DNA of 64,000 bases from Gilliamella sp. Occ3-1 (GCF_001690655.1 NZ_LZHQ01000011.1:1-64000), one strand, 5' to 3'. Counted from the first letter of the stretch, positions 1 through 8,199 are shown. Numbers and translations are program-made. Notes: generated by a model from the sequence alone, not told the origin.

Positions 1-1
1 G

Positions 2-70
2 CTTAAACAGATGTTTGCCGAACTGAGCTTAAAATCCCAGCTTCAGGAAGAAATCATAAAAAAGCTGTAG
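2..70 (+). CDS. IS3-family transposase OrfA, C-terminal end (partial)
   Basis: An open frame enters from the left edge and stops with TAG at 68-70. It encodes an OrfA-type tail (MFAELSLKSQLQEEIIKKL), the leucine-rich helix that ends OrfA before OrfB. Its stop codon overlaps the GTG start of OrfB by one base, the usual overlapping arrangement in IS3 elements. The start is outside the window. Confidence 0.75.
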   Translation, partial: LKQMFAELSLKSQLQEEIIKKL

Positions 71-894
71 TGCCCACAAAAGCACGTAAAACGTGGGCAC
101 AGCAACTACAACAAAATCATTCGGTTACTATTGCTATGAGTTGTGCCATTGTTGGCTTAAGCCGTTGTGCTTACTATTATCAACCTAAGTTACCGGATGA
201 TTCGGTGATTGTTTCGGTGTTGAATGCTATCACTGACCGGCATTTGCGCTGGGGCTTTCCTAAATGCTTTAATCGTATCAGAAAGCTCGGCTATAAATGG
301 AATCATAAACGGGTGTATCGGGTGTATTGTGAGTTGAAACTTAATCTCAGGGTAAAGCGTAAAAAACGTATCCCCCCACGAACTCCAGAAAAGCTATTGG
401 CTCCTAATAAACAAGGTGAATGTTGGTCAATGGATTTTATGAGTGACAGTAGCCGTAATCAACGTCGCTTTAGGACATTCAATGTCATTGATGACTTTAA
501 TCGTGAGGCGTTAGGGATTGATATTGCAATAAGCTTACCAGCAGGAAGGATTACCCGTTACTTAGATAAACTGGCCGAATATAATGGGTATCCATTAAAA
601 ATACGAGTCGATAATGGACCAGAATTCACCGGAAACACGTTTACTAATTGGGCAAAAACACATGGTATAACTATAGATTACATCAAACCCGGTAGCCCTT
701 ATCAAAATGGTTACATTGAACGATTTAATCGGACTTATCGAACTGAAGTGTTAGATTTATATCTTTTTAACAACCTAGCGCAAGCAAAGAGAATAACCGA
801 AGAATGGTTAACGATTTATAACACCGAAAGGCCTCATGAAGCACTAAATAATATGACGCCGATCGAGTATAAAACATTAAAACAGGCAGCTTAA
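70..894 (+). CDS. IS3-family transposase OrfB (DDE integrase core)
   Basis: This 274-residue protein is the catalytic part of an IS3-family transposase. An N-terminal HTH_21-like segment (about 40-100) precedes an rve integrase core. The catalytic triad is visible as D122 in SMDFM, D181 in VDNGPEF and E217 in GYIERFNRTYR. The length is normal for OrfB and no frameshift is seen, so the protein may be active. The GTG start at 70 overlaps the OrfA stop. In this family the active enzyme is usually an OrfAB fusion made by -1 frameshifting. Confidence 0.93.
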   Translation: MPTKARKTWAQQLQQNHSVTIAMSCAIVGLSRCAYYYQPKLPDDSVIVSVLNAITDRHLRWGFPKCFNRIRKLGYKWNHKRVYRVYCELKLNLRVKRKKRIPPRTPEKLLAPNKQGECWSMDFMSDSSRNQRRFRTFNVIDDFNREALGIDIAISLPAGRITRYLDKLAEYNGYPLKIRVDNGPEFTGNTFTNWAKTHGITIDYIKPGSPYQNGYIERFNRTYRTEVLDLYLFNNLAQAKRITEEWLTIYNTERPHEALNNMTPIEYKTLKQAA

Positions 895-1133
895 TTTTCT
901 ACGTGAGTTGTGTATTAAGTTTGGGGTATTTACAGATGCTTTTTCATACCGCTAAGAATATCTGCAAGAAAAGTATACCGTTACACTGTGTAAGTGGTTT
1001 AGAAAATTAGTTTAAACAGAAAAAATACCTTATTCAAGTTGAAACCTGCGTCAGCGGTTGAGACTCTTTATAGTTCATTCAATTGTTCAATACTGAATAA
1101 GTGGCTTAGCAGTATCGTTGAATAAGCGAAAAA

Positions 1134-1155
1134 AACGGAACTCACATGTTCCGTT
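1134..1155. terminator. Bidirectional rho-independent terminator
   Basis: An 8-bp stem (AACGGAAC with GTTCCGTT) and a 6-base loop is flanked by A-runs on the left and T-runs on the right, so it can end transcripts from either side. It sits just after the stop of the leftward MFS gene and probably ends the cyclodipeptide operon. I recognise nothing in the approximately 200 bases between the IS end (934) and this hairpin. Confidence 0.85.
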
Positions 1156-1165
1156 TTTTTGTATG

Positions 1166-2530
1166 CTAAATCCTTGTATTCACTCGGCCAAAGAAAATAT
1201 AGACAATAACCGCTAGAAAACCAAAAGCCAGAGACACAAAAAACATTGCCTGATAAGCGCAGTTTATTGAAATTATTTGATGTTGAGTGAGGTTGATTAA
1301 TATTCCTGATAGTACGCCTCCAAATGCACCACCAATTTGCTGTGTAACACGCGTGATAGCGCTCGTGTCCTTAATTTGATTTTTATCACAGAACTCAAAT
1401 GGAGAAGAGAGAACAGCAATCGTGGCGACGCCTAATCCGGAACCTCGAACAGTAAAACCGATAATTTCAAAGGCGTTGCCACCTACTTGAATTATTAATA
1501 TACTTATTGCTGATATTATTAATCCTACACCAATAATTAGAAATGAATTTATCTCACTTAGAGATTTATAAATAAATTTTCTAGCCAACCAGGCACCTAC
1601 ACCTTGTAGAGCTAGCAACATACCAATATATGTAATAGATATATTATCATTTATTGCTTGTATTAAAGGAAAAAAAATCATGAAACCAAAAAAGATAAGT
1701 GACGTCAGAAATCCCATAATTATTGCGAACGAATATTGAATACAACTAAATGAACTTAAATCGATCAGTTTACTGTTTGACTTGTTATTAATAATAAGCG
1801 AAACCAGCATCAAACCAATACCTAAAACTAGCATAATAATATTAAAAATATCAAAAAAATGCCCAGAAGTGATATTTTTAATAGAGATGAAAAATATTAT
1901 TAAAGCAATTAAAAATGTCATTAATACATAAATATTCATATTGTATTTAGACGTTTTATTATCAGGCATTGTCGTTCTACCAAATAAAAAAGCCATAAGT
2001 ACTAAAGGTATGTTGATAAAAAAAGCTATTCTCCAATTTAACTGTTCTGATATGATTGCTCCAAAAATTGGCCCTAGTGCAGGGGCAAAGACTGACGGAA
2101 TAGCAATCAATGCCATAACCGGCTTTAGTCTTTCCTTACCAAAATAAGTTGCTATTGTAGATTGAGTAATAGGAATTAAAATTCCTGCACCAAAACCTTG
2201 TAGACATCTATACAAGATTAAAGAAACCAGATTATATGAAAATCCAACTAATATAGAACCAACAAGAAAGACAAAAATTGAGCATACCCATGCTTTCTTG
2301 AGTCCAAAATTTTCATGTACATAAGGTGATAGTAATATGCCAGCTGCGCAAGCAAGCATATATATGGTAACAGCCCATTGCATATAAGCATAAGAGGTAT
2401 TAATGTCATTCGAAATTGAGGGTAAAATAACATTAACAATACTGCTATCTAATAATGGCAATATACTAGATAGTGTCATAGCAAACACTAACTTTCTTTC
2501 TGAGGTTGTCAGGTCAATCGATTGCTTCAT
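1166..2530 (-). CDS. MFS drug/metabolite exporter (DHA2-like)
   Basis: A hydrophobic major facilitator superfamily protein of about 454 residues with 12-14 predicted membrane segments. It resembles the multidrug-export branch: the first helix carries LPLLDSSIVNVILPSI, close to the DHA2/EmrB motif LDxTIVNVALP, and RCLQGFGAGILIP follows in helix 4-5. The open frame extends further upstream, but the ATG at 2530 fits best. It lies one base after the P450 stop and has GGAAAGAG just before it. As the last gene of a cyclodipeptide synthase-P450 operon it most likely exports the product, the role proposed for YvmA beside YvmC and CypX in Bacillus. The substrate is inferred from context. Confidence 0.85.
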   Translation of the reverse strand: MKQSIDLTTSERKLVFAMTLSSILPLLDSSIVNVILPSISNDINTSYAYMQWAVTIYMLACAAGILLSPYVHENFGLKKAWVCSIFVFLVGSILVGFSYNLVSLILYRCLQGFGAGILIPITQSTIATYFGKERLKPVMALIAIPSVFAPALGPIFGAIISEQLNWRIAFFINIPLVLMAFLFGRTTMPDNKTSKYNMNIYVLMTFLIALIIFFISIKNITSGHFFDIFNIIMLVLGIGLMLVSLIINNKSNSKLIDLSSFSCIQYSFAIIMGFLTSLIFFGFMIFFPLIQAINDNISITYIGMLLALQGVGAWLARKFIYKSLSEINSFLIIGVGLIISAISILIIQVGGNAFEIIGFTVRGSGLGVATIAVLSSPFEFCDKNQIKDTSAITRVTQQIGGAFGGVLSGILINLTQHQIISINCAYQAMFFVSLAFGFLAVIVYIFFGRVNTRI

Positions 2531-2531
2531 A

Positions 2532-3713
2532 TTAAACTCTTTCCAGATTATATTGAGTTGCGCCTCGTGTATATATTCCACCGAACGTTGGCGGTGTAAT
2601 TTCTTTATAATTTTTAAGTATTAAAACTAATTTTTGAAGGGCGATATTTAATTGCATATTTGCAAATTGAGCACCAATACAAGCATGAATTCCCACTCCA
2701 TATGAAAGATGTCCCTTAAATTCTCTTCGTGGATTGAATGTGTTTGGGTGTTCAAAATATTTTTCATCTCTATTTGCTGATGGTATTAAGGAAAATATTA
2801 AATCTCCTTTTTTTAAGTTAACACCTTCAACACAACTATCATCCTCGACTTGGCGTGGAATTAAATGAACAGGTGGTGTAATTCGTAAGCTTTCCTGCAA
2901 GATACTATTAGTGCTGCAATCATTGGAGATAACTAGATCAATATAAGATTCATTTCTATAAAGGTGATAGATACAATTTGCTAAAACTTTATCAACTGGT
3001 TCTGAAGCTGCAAGTAAAATGTTTAATGAAAGTGCGACTATCTCACTATCACTTAATATTTCACTTTCATTACTATTATGAATAATAAAAGAAATAATAT
3101 CATCTCCAGCACACTTTTTACGTTCATCGATTAAATCCAATATCACTTTTTCCAATTCTTCAGATGCAAATAGTGCGATATCTTCAGTCTCTTTTGAAAG
3201 ATTAAACCCAGTCGCAAATTGAACTATGAGTTTTAATCTTTCTAGATACCAGTCTAATTTATTATAATCAATACCAATGATATTGAATGTTGTTAATAAA
3301 GCATATTTATTACCAAAATCAGAAATAAAATCAAATTTGTTCTTAGTTATAATTTCTGTTAACAATGAATCACATAGATTTGTCAGTTTGGGGTGATAAT
3401 AATCTTTCAACACACGACCGGTAAGCTGATGTAAGAGCATGCTCTTTTTTATTTTATGTTCATTACCTTCCATCTGAGCCAGAACTTTTCCCCTCATTAC
3501 TGGCTCAGCTCTTTTAGATAAAGGTTTTGTTGAAAATAATACTGAATTTCCAAGTATGCTACGAACAGCATCATAACTAATAGCTAAATGCGCATTTAAA
3601 GTTTTGTCATAAATAACGTTCTCCGTTTTATCCAATAAATCAATATATTTGTATGGATCTTGTCCATATTCATCAGACAACACTCCTGGAAAATGATTGT
3701 TCATAGTCAACAT
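2532..3713 (-). CDS. Cytochrome P450, CypX-like
   Basis: A soluble bacterial-type P450 of 393 residues, normal family length. The heme-binding loop is YGVGIHACIGAQF with the axial cysteine at about C345. The K-helix ExxR motif is ESLR at about 274-277. The I-helix reads AASEP at about 235-239, so the usual (A/G)Gx(D/E)T has Pro in place of Thr. ATG at 3713 has a strong GGAGG five bases upstream. It follows the cyclodipeptide synthase by 23 bases and precedes the MFS gene by one. By analogy with CypX (CYP134A1), which oxidises cyclo-Leu-Leu to pulcherriminic acid, it probably oxidises a diketopiperazine. The exact product is not provable from sequence. Confidence 0.9.
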   Translation of the reverse strand: MLTMNNHFPGVLSDEYGQDPYKYIDLLDKTENVIYDKTLNAHLAISYDAVRSILGNSVLFSTKPLSKRAEPVMRGKVLAQMEGNEHKIKKSMLLHQLTGRVLKDYYHPKLTNLCDSLLTEIITKNKFDFISDFGNKYALLTTFNIIGIDYNKLDWYLERLKLIVQFATGFNLSKETEDIALFASEELEKVILDLIDERKKCAGDDIISFIIHNSNESEILSDSEIVALSLNILLAASEPVDKVLANCIYHLYRNESYIDLVISNDCSTNSILQESLRITPPVHLIPRQVEDDSCVEGVNLKKGDLIFSLIPSANRDEKYFEHPNTFNPRREFKGHLSYGVGIHACIGAQFANMQLNIALQKLVLILKNYKEITPPTFGGIYTRGATQYNLERV

Positions 3714-3736
3714 ATTACCTCCATATTACTTAATAA

Positions 3737-4374
3737 TTAAATTGAATGATCTTTAACAATAATTTTTGTATCTGAACTAGGGCTGATACTTAACTTTCCA
3801 GCATAAACATAATCAGCTATTGGCCATGAACAGTAATAAGATATATGCAGACTAGTTAGTGAAGATGACAATAAAGAAGGGGAAATAATAAAAGGAATTT
3901 CTCTTATTATATATTCTGTAGCAATAATAATATCCTGTTCTTTTATTTCAGATGTTTTACTGATGGCGTTTTTTCTATTCAAAATAGCTTTATATGGCTG
4001 AGTTATACATAATGAGTGAAAATTCTCATTATTTTTAAAATCTTCTTTTATTATCTCTACATTTTTTTATACAATTCGTCAGCATAAAAATCGGAAAATT
4101 TTAATATTCTTTTTGCAAAAAAATCATGACTAGACATTGATAAATAATTATTAATAGCTCTTTCAATTCGATAAAATTCTTTTCGTGATTTTTTACGTGC
4201 TTTTACCTCATTATCTCCAGCTCCTATTAAAAGATACTTAGCCTCTTCATGTGGATGTAAAACATCTACATGATCATAATTATCAAACCCCCACTCCAAC
4301 ATATTTTTAATGTAATTTTCATTAAATTTGGAATTAAAAGGGCTTATGCCAAATAAAACATGTTTTCCTTTCAT
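3737..4374 (-). pseudogene. Cyclodipeptide synthase (YvmC-like), frameshifted
   Basis: Cyclodipeptide synthases join two aminoacyl-tRNAs into a diketopiperazine. The 5' frame (105 residues from ATG 4374, AGAGG upstream) carries HVLFGISPFNSKF, matching the catalytic pocket of YvmC/AlbC with the nucleophile Ser at residue 11. It then stops. The 3' frame carries the C-terminal signature EYIIREIPF (the conserved Tyr and Glu) and SYYCSWPIADY. Adding one A to the A7 tract (plus-strand T run 4062-4068) joins them into about 212 residues that align to YvmC throughout, including FSDF. So the gene is intact except for a single homopolymer deletion. This could be a real inactivation, a slippage-controlled switch or a sequencing error. 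The leader before GIS is about 25 residues shorter than in AlbC. Confidence 0.85.
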
Positions 4375-4610
4375 TTTATACCTCTTTCTAGACAGCTAGC
4401 TACTAAAAATATATATAACATTAATTATTTCAATCAATTATATTAAATAATATTTTTTTTAAATCATTCATGATTTATTGCTAATTTATTTTTAATATAT
4501 ATAGTTATATTTATTTTATTTGAATTAAGTTGGGCTAATTTAGGATAGTTAGTAAAACAAAAAATTACTAACTAATTCCAGCCACAAAATATTACTTAGA
4601 GGCCATATAA
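4375..4610. promoter_or_regulatory. Divergent control region between CDPS operon and AraC gene
   Basis: This very AT-rich spacer of 236 bases separates the leftward cyclodipeptide operon from the rightward AraC gene and must hold both promoters. No single -35/-10 pair stands out from the AT background. A divergent AraC gene commonly controls the facing operon, so its operator is expected here. Confidence 0.45.
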
Positions 4611-5432
4611 ATGAATATTTCACTCATTTCTCCAGAGGTCGCTTCTTCTGATAACGAACCTATGATTATATCGGCATCACTCAAATCCCCATCAGTGAAA
4701 GTAACAGAACTTCATCATCACTCGAGAGGACAACTAGCTGGTACATTACAAGGTTTAATTTCAATTGAAGTGGAAAGTAGTCAATGGGTAATACCCACAA
4801 CTCATGGTATATGGATACCTCCAGATACACAGCATTCTCTTCTCGGATCACATGGGCCATTCCACGGATGGAGTATCTATATACAAAAAAGCGAATGTAA
4901 TAATCTGCCGAATAAACCCTGCATGCTAGAATTATCTAGTCTATTGCGTGAAGCAATTACCCGAACCATGACATGGAATAATTCAGAATTGCAACCCGAG
5001 CATAAGCGATTGATGGCAGTGATTGTCGACGAGATTAGTATAATCCCTCAAGTTGAGATAGCACTCCCAATGCCAAAAGATATTCGTTTGTTAAAAATTG
5101 CTTTAGCTTTGTCTAATAATCCTAGTGACGATAGAAACATTAATGAATGGAGCGTTTGGGCTGGGATTTCTCGACGCTCATTAACTCGTCGATTTACAAA
5201 TGAAACTGGATTTAATTTCACAGAATGGCGACAGAAACTACGTATGTTAAAAGCTTTAGAGTTGCTTGTTGCGGGCAGACCTATCACAGAAATTTCTTTA
5301 AATTTAGGTTATGATAATATTAGTGGCTTTATTGCTATTTTCCGTCGAAATTTCGGGGTAACTCCAGGTAATTATCAAAAAGCGATGAGAAATAACCACC
5401 CATGGAGAAACTTTAATGACACTATCATTTAA
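4611..5432 (+). CDS. AraC-family transcriptional regulator
   Basis: This 273-residue regulator has an N-terminal cupin-like sensing domain with a histidine cluster (HHH at 35-37) and a C-terminal double helix-turn-helix. The HTH covers about 178-256 (EWSVWAGISRRSLTRRF, then the ITEISLNLGYDNISGFIAIFRRNFGVTP signature split over the second HTH). ATG 4611 has TTAGAGG upstream. It is divergent from the cyclodipeptide operon and probably regulates it, a contrast with the MarR-type regulator beside Bacillus yvmC-cypX. The architecture resembles NimR-like AraC proteins that control a neighbouring MFS exporter. The ligand is unknown. Confidence 0.88.
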   Translation: MNISLISPEVASSDNEPMIISASLKSPSVKVTELHHHSRGQLAGTLQGLISIEVESSQWVIPTTHGIWIPPDTQHSLLGSHGPFHGWSIYIQKSECNNLPNKPCMLELSSLLREAITRTMTWNNSELQPEHKRLMAVIVDEISIIPQVEIALPMPKDIRLLKIALALSNNPSDDRNINEWSVWAGISRRSLTRRFTNETGFNFTEWRQKLRMLKALELLVAGRPITEISLNLGYDNISGFIAIFRRNFGVTPGNYQKAMRNNHPWRNFNDTII

Positions 5433-5459
5433 GATGATAATTATATTAATGATATATTA

Positions 5460-6341
5460 GGGCGTGTTGATCTTTCGTGATTATTTTTTAGACGGCATGA
5501 TGTGAGTTATAATAATTCTACAAAAAACAACCATAACTCGATTCATCATGCCAAGAACAATGCTAACAGATAAACGGTGGGAAAAGCTACTACAAATAAT
5601 GAAAAATACCGGCCGAGTTTATAATAAATCCGAGCATCGGATGACGTTTGAAGGGATCCTTTTCCGAATGAGAACCGGTATTCCTTGGCGAGATTTGCCA
5701 GAAGAGTTTGGTGAATGGAGCACCGTCTATAGACGATTTAATTTGTGGTCTAAAAAAGGAATATTAGTTGATATTTTCAAACATTTATCACAACTAGCGG
5801 ATTTTGAATGGGTGTTCCTAGATGGCTCGATTATCAGGGCTCATCAACATAGTACAGGCGCTGCAACGGAGCATTGTGAGCAAATAGGTCAGAGCTGTGG
5901 TGGTAATTCAACTAAAATTCATCTTGCGGTTGATAGTGGTGGTTTGCCTATTTGTTTTGAGCTTTCTGAAGGGCAACGACATGATATCACTTATGCAGAA
6001 AACCTAGTTGAAAAGCTCGATGAGGTGAATACAGTGATAGCCGATAAAGGTTATGACAGCGAGCCTTTTCGGTGCTTTGTTCGTCAAAAAGGCGGACGAA
6101 CGGTGATTGCTAAACGTAATTATGGTAAGGATATAGATAAAAGCAGTATGGATAGGTGCCTTTATCGCTATCGTCATTTAGTCGAGAATGCCTTTGCTAG
6201 AATCAATCAATATCGTTCAATATCAACTAGATACGATAAGTTAGAAAAGAATTATACCAGTATGGTATCACTGGCATTTATGTTAATGTGGCTGCCAATG
6301 TATTGTTGAGTAATTTATGTACAGCAAAGATCAACAGCCCC
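5460..6341 (+). mobile_element. Intact IS5-family insertion sequence
   Basis: A complete element of 882 bp. The left end begins GGGCGTGTTGATC and the right end, read in reverse, begins GGGGCTGTTGATC, an imperfect 13-bp inverted repeat. TA flanks both ends (5458-5459 and 6342-6343), consistent with a short target duplication. One uninterrupted transposase gene fills it. A 100-bp piece of the same left end, inverted, lies at 8522-8621. Confidence 0.88.
5548..6309 (+). CDS. IS5-family transposase (DDE)
   Basis: A 253-residue IS5-family transposase with an N-terminal DUF4096-type region (RWEKLLQ, RTGIPWRDLPEEFGEWSTVYRRF) and a C-terminal DDE domain. Catalytic residues are D92 (FLDGSII), D166 (IADKGYDS) and E213 (HLVENAFARI). 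It is a single uninterrupted frame of full length, so the element is probably functional. ATG 5548 lies about 85 bases inside the left inverted repeat. Confidence 0.93.
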   Translation: MPRTMLTDKRWEKLLQIMKNTGRVYNKSEHRMTFEGILFRMRTGIPWRDLPEEFGEWSTVYRRFNLWSKKGILVDIFKHLSQLADFEWVFLDGSIIRAHQHSTGAATEHCEQIGQSCGGNSTKIHLAVDSGGLPICFELSEGQRHDITYAENLVEKLDEVNTVIADKGYDSEPFRCFVRQKGGRTVIAKRNYGKDIDKSSMDRCLYRYRHLVENAFARINQYRSISTRYDKLEKNYTSMVSLAFMLMWLPMYC

Positions 6342-6568
6342 TAATCAATTACAATTAATTTTTTAATTATTTATAACTATCCTTTACCTAAATTCACTCC
6401 TAATTTGAAATACCTATAAACTTAAATAAAAGACATTAATTCAATGTATTCCGCTAATTTGATAATTAAAATCCATTTAAATGAAAATTTTTTGAATCTT
6501 TTTTTGATTTTGTCGACTCTTTATTAGAGTAGTTCATTATTAAATCTAATTTTAAAGAGGAAAAAAAT

Positions 6569-6769
6569 ATGAGTTTTAAAAAAAATATTCCAAGTTTTGA
6601 GCGTTTATGTCGAATTATTATTGGTGCCTGTATTGCTTATTTAGGCTTTCTTTTTGCTCCAACAGCCCTAGTAATGTGGATTGCTATCGCAACAGGAATA
6701 ATTCTGGTTTGTACTGGAACTATAGGATTTTGCCCTATGCGTTCAATTATGAAAAGAAAAATAAACTAG
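6569..6769 (+). CDS. Small DUF2892 (YgaP-like) membrane protein
   Basis: This 66-residue protein has two hydrophobic helices joined by a short loop. It shows the DUF2892 pattern: an N-terminal ERLCRIIIGACIAYLGF and a C-terminal TGTIGFCPMRSIM, matching the GfCP signature found after the rhodanese domain of YgaP. ATG 6569 follows AAAGAGG. The family sits in the inner membrane, often beside sulfur or thiosulfate functions, but its role is undefined. A similar tiny gene follows at 6925. Confidence 0.8.
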   Translation: MSFKKNIPSFERLCRIIIGACIAYLGFLFAPTALVMWIAIATGIILVCTGTIGFCPMRSIMKRKIN

Positions 6770-6924
6770 CTAAAAAATCCACTCGCTACTTCCTTGATAT
6801 AATGATGAATAACAGTTTACTTTGAGGAAGTACATATTACAGGATATCTCTCATTGATATCACCATTAAGAGAAAAATGTAAATAAAATGAAATTTAAAT
6901 TAAATAATTTTAAGAGGTAATGTC

Positions 6925-7101
6925 ATGTTTAGAAGTAGTTCTGTATTAAGGCATTTACTACGAGGATGTATTGGATTTGGTTTGCTCGGTTTAACAATAT
7001 ATCTGTTCATTCAAGGTGCTGTCTGGAGCGTTTTATTGGGACTTGTATCGGCTGTTTTAGGGTTTGTTGTATTAAGAGGATGCCCTGCTGTATTATTTTA
7101 G
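6925..7101 (+). CDS. Tiny DUF2892-like membrane protein, possibly truncated
   Basis: A 58-residue frame from ATG 6925 (TAAGAGG upstream). It starts MFRSSSVLRHLLRG, has two hydrophobic stretches and ends VVLRGCPAVLF. The pattern resembles the preceding DUF2892 protein, including a CP near the end, so the two form a small tandem. The stop falls where an IS3 remnant begins (about 7108). The original C-terminus may have been cut off by that insertion. Confidence 0.55.
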   Translation: MFRSSSVLRHLLRGCIGFGLLGLTIYLFIQGAVWSVLLGLVSAVLGFVVLRGCPAVLF

Positions 7102-7107
7102 GGGAGA

Positions 7108-7330
7108 GTTACATTTTTCATACACTCAAAATACATATTATTCATGACTGTTACTACAAAACGAGGAAGCAGGCTAATAAAGCACTATTTGAATATATTG
7201 AAATCTATTATAATCGGATACGCCGTCATTCAGCCAATGCCTGGGTATCACCTGAACAATATGAACAACAATATTACCAAAACGAAAAAATGATAGAGGT
7301 GGGCACTGTCTAATATTTTGGCGAGGATCA
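7108..7330 (+). pseudogene. IS3-family remnant: OrfB C-terminus and right end
   Basis: The frame encodes only the tail of an IS3 OrfB: FHTLK, KTRKQANKALFEYIEIYY, RIRRHSANAWVSPEQYEQ. The N-terminal two thirds, with the catalytic residues, are missing. The terminus TTTTGGCGAGGATCA ends at 7330. The same 39-bp end is repeated at 8484-8522. The OrfA part at 39870 belongs to a similar IS3 subgroup: its left end carries the matching TCCTCGCCAAAA. Confidence 0.8.
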
Positions 7331-7331
7331 G

Positions 7332-7720
7332 AGGCTTCCAGTACTCTAATACCGCGATTGAAACTGCCTTGATGATGGAGGGGACTTTCTCTATGCCGTT
7401 ACCTGCACTGCAAGGTTTTTTTGAATTGGCTTTCAAGCCAATGGATGTTACACTAATATAGGTAAAAGTTCAAAGACAATTTACACCAAATATAGCAATA
7501 AAACGAGAGGGCTATTCGATATTTCGTTATTGATTCGACAGACCTTAAAGTCTTTGGTAAATGTAAAGTAAGAAAGCAGAACATGGCGCAAAGCAGACTT
7601 AGCTATTGATGTGGATACTCACGAAGCTATTAATACGGAAGCCAGCCTTGTCAATGTTGGCGATATTGAAGTGCAAAGTCTTGCTAGAGCAAATCATAAT
7701 GAAAATAGGAAACAAATTGG
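7332..7720 (+). pseudogene. IS5-family (IS903-like) transposase remnant, frameshifted
   Basis: Translated pieces in different frames match an IS903-type transposase. YSNTAIETALMMEGTF and PLPALQGFFELAFK come near the start, then an IDSTDLKVFGK segment carrying the first catalytic Asp. RTWRKADLAIDVDTHEAI and EASLVNVGDIEV follow. Large parts are missing and several frameshifts separate the pieces. It is nested directly against the IS3 end at 7330 and merges into the start of the next gene. Confidence 0.75.
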
Positions 7721-8199
7721 GTAATGCTGCATCTAAAATCGAAGTAAAACCATACTCTTCACTCTATGCCTCTGAAATATGCGATTTGTTTCATTCGTCT
7801 ATTCATGCTATTGATACCGATATTTACAGCAAAGCACAGCAAGAAGCATGGTGCTCAACACCACCAGATTATCAGAAGTGGTTAGAACGTTTAAATAACA
7901 CTCAGCCTTGGATGGCTATCTTTGGCTCAAGCCTTGCGGGGTTTGTTGAACTTGGAGATGATGGTTACATAGACTGTCTGTATGTGCATCCTGACTTTCA
8001 AAAGCGTGGCATAGCTAGAAAACTCTATGACCATGTGCTTGACTTGGCCCACCAGAAAAAGCTTACACAATTAAGTGTAGATGCTTCAAAAGTGGCCATG
8101 CCAATTTTCAAAAAATGGGGTTTTAAAATAAAGCGGGCTAACAAAATATCCAGAGAAAATCAGGTACTGATAAATTACTATATGTATAAACTACTTTGA
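7699..8199 (+). CDS. GNAT-family N-acetyltransferase
   Basis: A GCN5-related acetyltransferase of about 166 residues from ATG 7699. Homology begins near SKIEVKPYSSLYASEICDLFHSSIHAI. The acetyl-CoA loop is visible as CLYVHPDFQKRGIARKLYDHVL (Q/RxxGxA), followed by LSVDASKVAMPIFKKWGF. The resemblance is to small YafP-like GNATs. The first 12-15 residues and the start codon lie in sequence derived from the upstream IS remnant, so the native 5' end and promoter have probably been replaced. Target unknown. Whether it is still expressed is uncertain. Confidence 0.8.
   Translation: MKIGNKLGNAASKIEVKPYSSLYASEICDLFHSSIHAIDTDIYSKAQQEAWCSTPPDYQKWLERLNNTQPWMAIFGSSLAGFVELGDDGYIDCLYVHPDFQKRGIARKLYDHVLDLAHQKKLTQLSVDASKVAMPIFKKWGFKIKRANKISRENQVLINYYMYKLL

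Larger units (their letters stand above)
1..934 (+). mobile_element. IS3-family insertion sequence, right part
   Basis: The window opens inside an IS3-family element. It contains the end of orfA, the complete orfB and a likely right terminus near 934. Read on the minus strand, the sequence at the right edge starts TGTAAATACCCC, which fits the TG start of IS3-family ends. The left end lies outside the window, so the inverted repeat cannot be confirmed. The boundary at 934 is inferred. The element lies upstream of a cyclodipeptide gene cluster that has another IS on its far side. Confidence 0.75.

Noticed and set aside
6607..6825. 72-residue frame overlapping the DUF2892 gene
   Set aside because: It is the +1 shadow of the recognised membrane protein and has no ribosome site.
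6966..7313. 115-residue open frame on the plus strand
   Set aside because: It is a chimera: the wrong frame through the small membrane gene at 6925 joined to a real IS3 OrfB tail. It is not a single gene.
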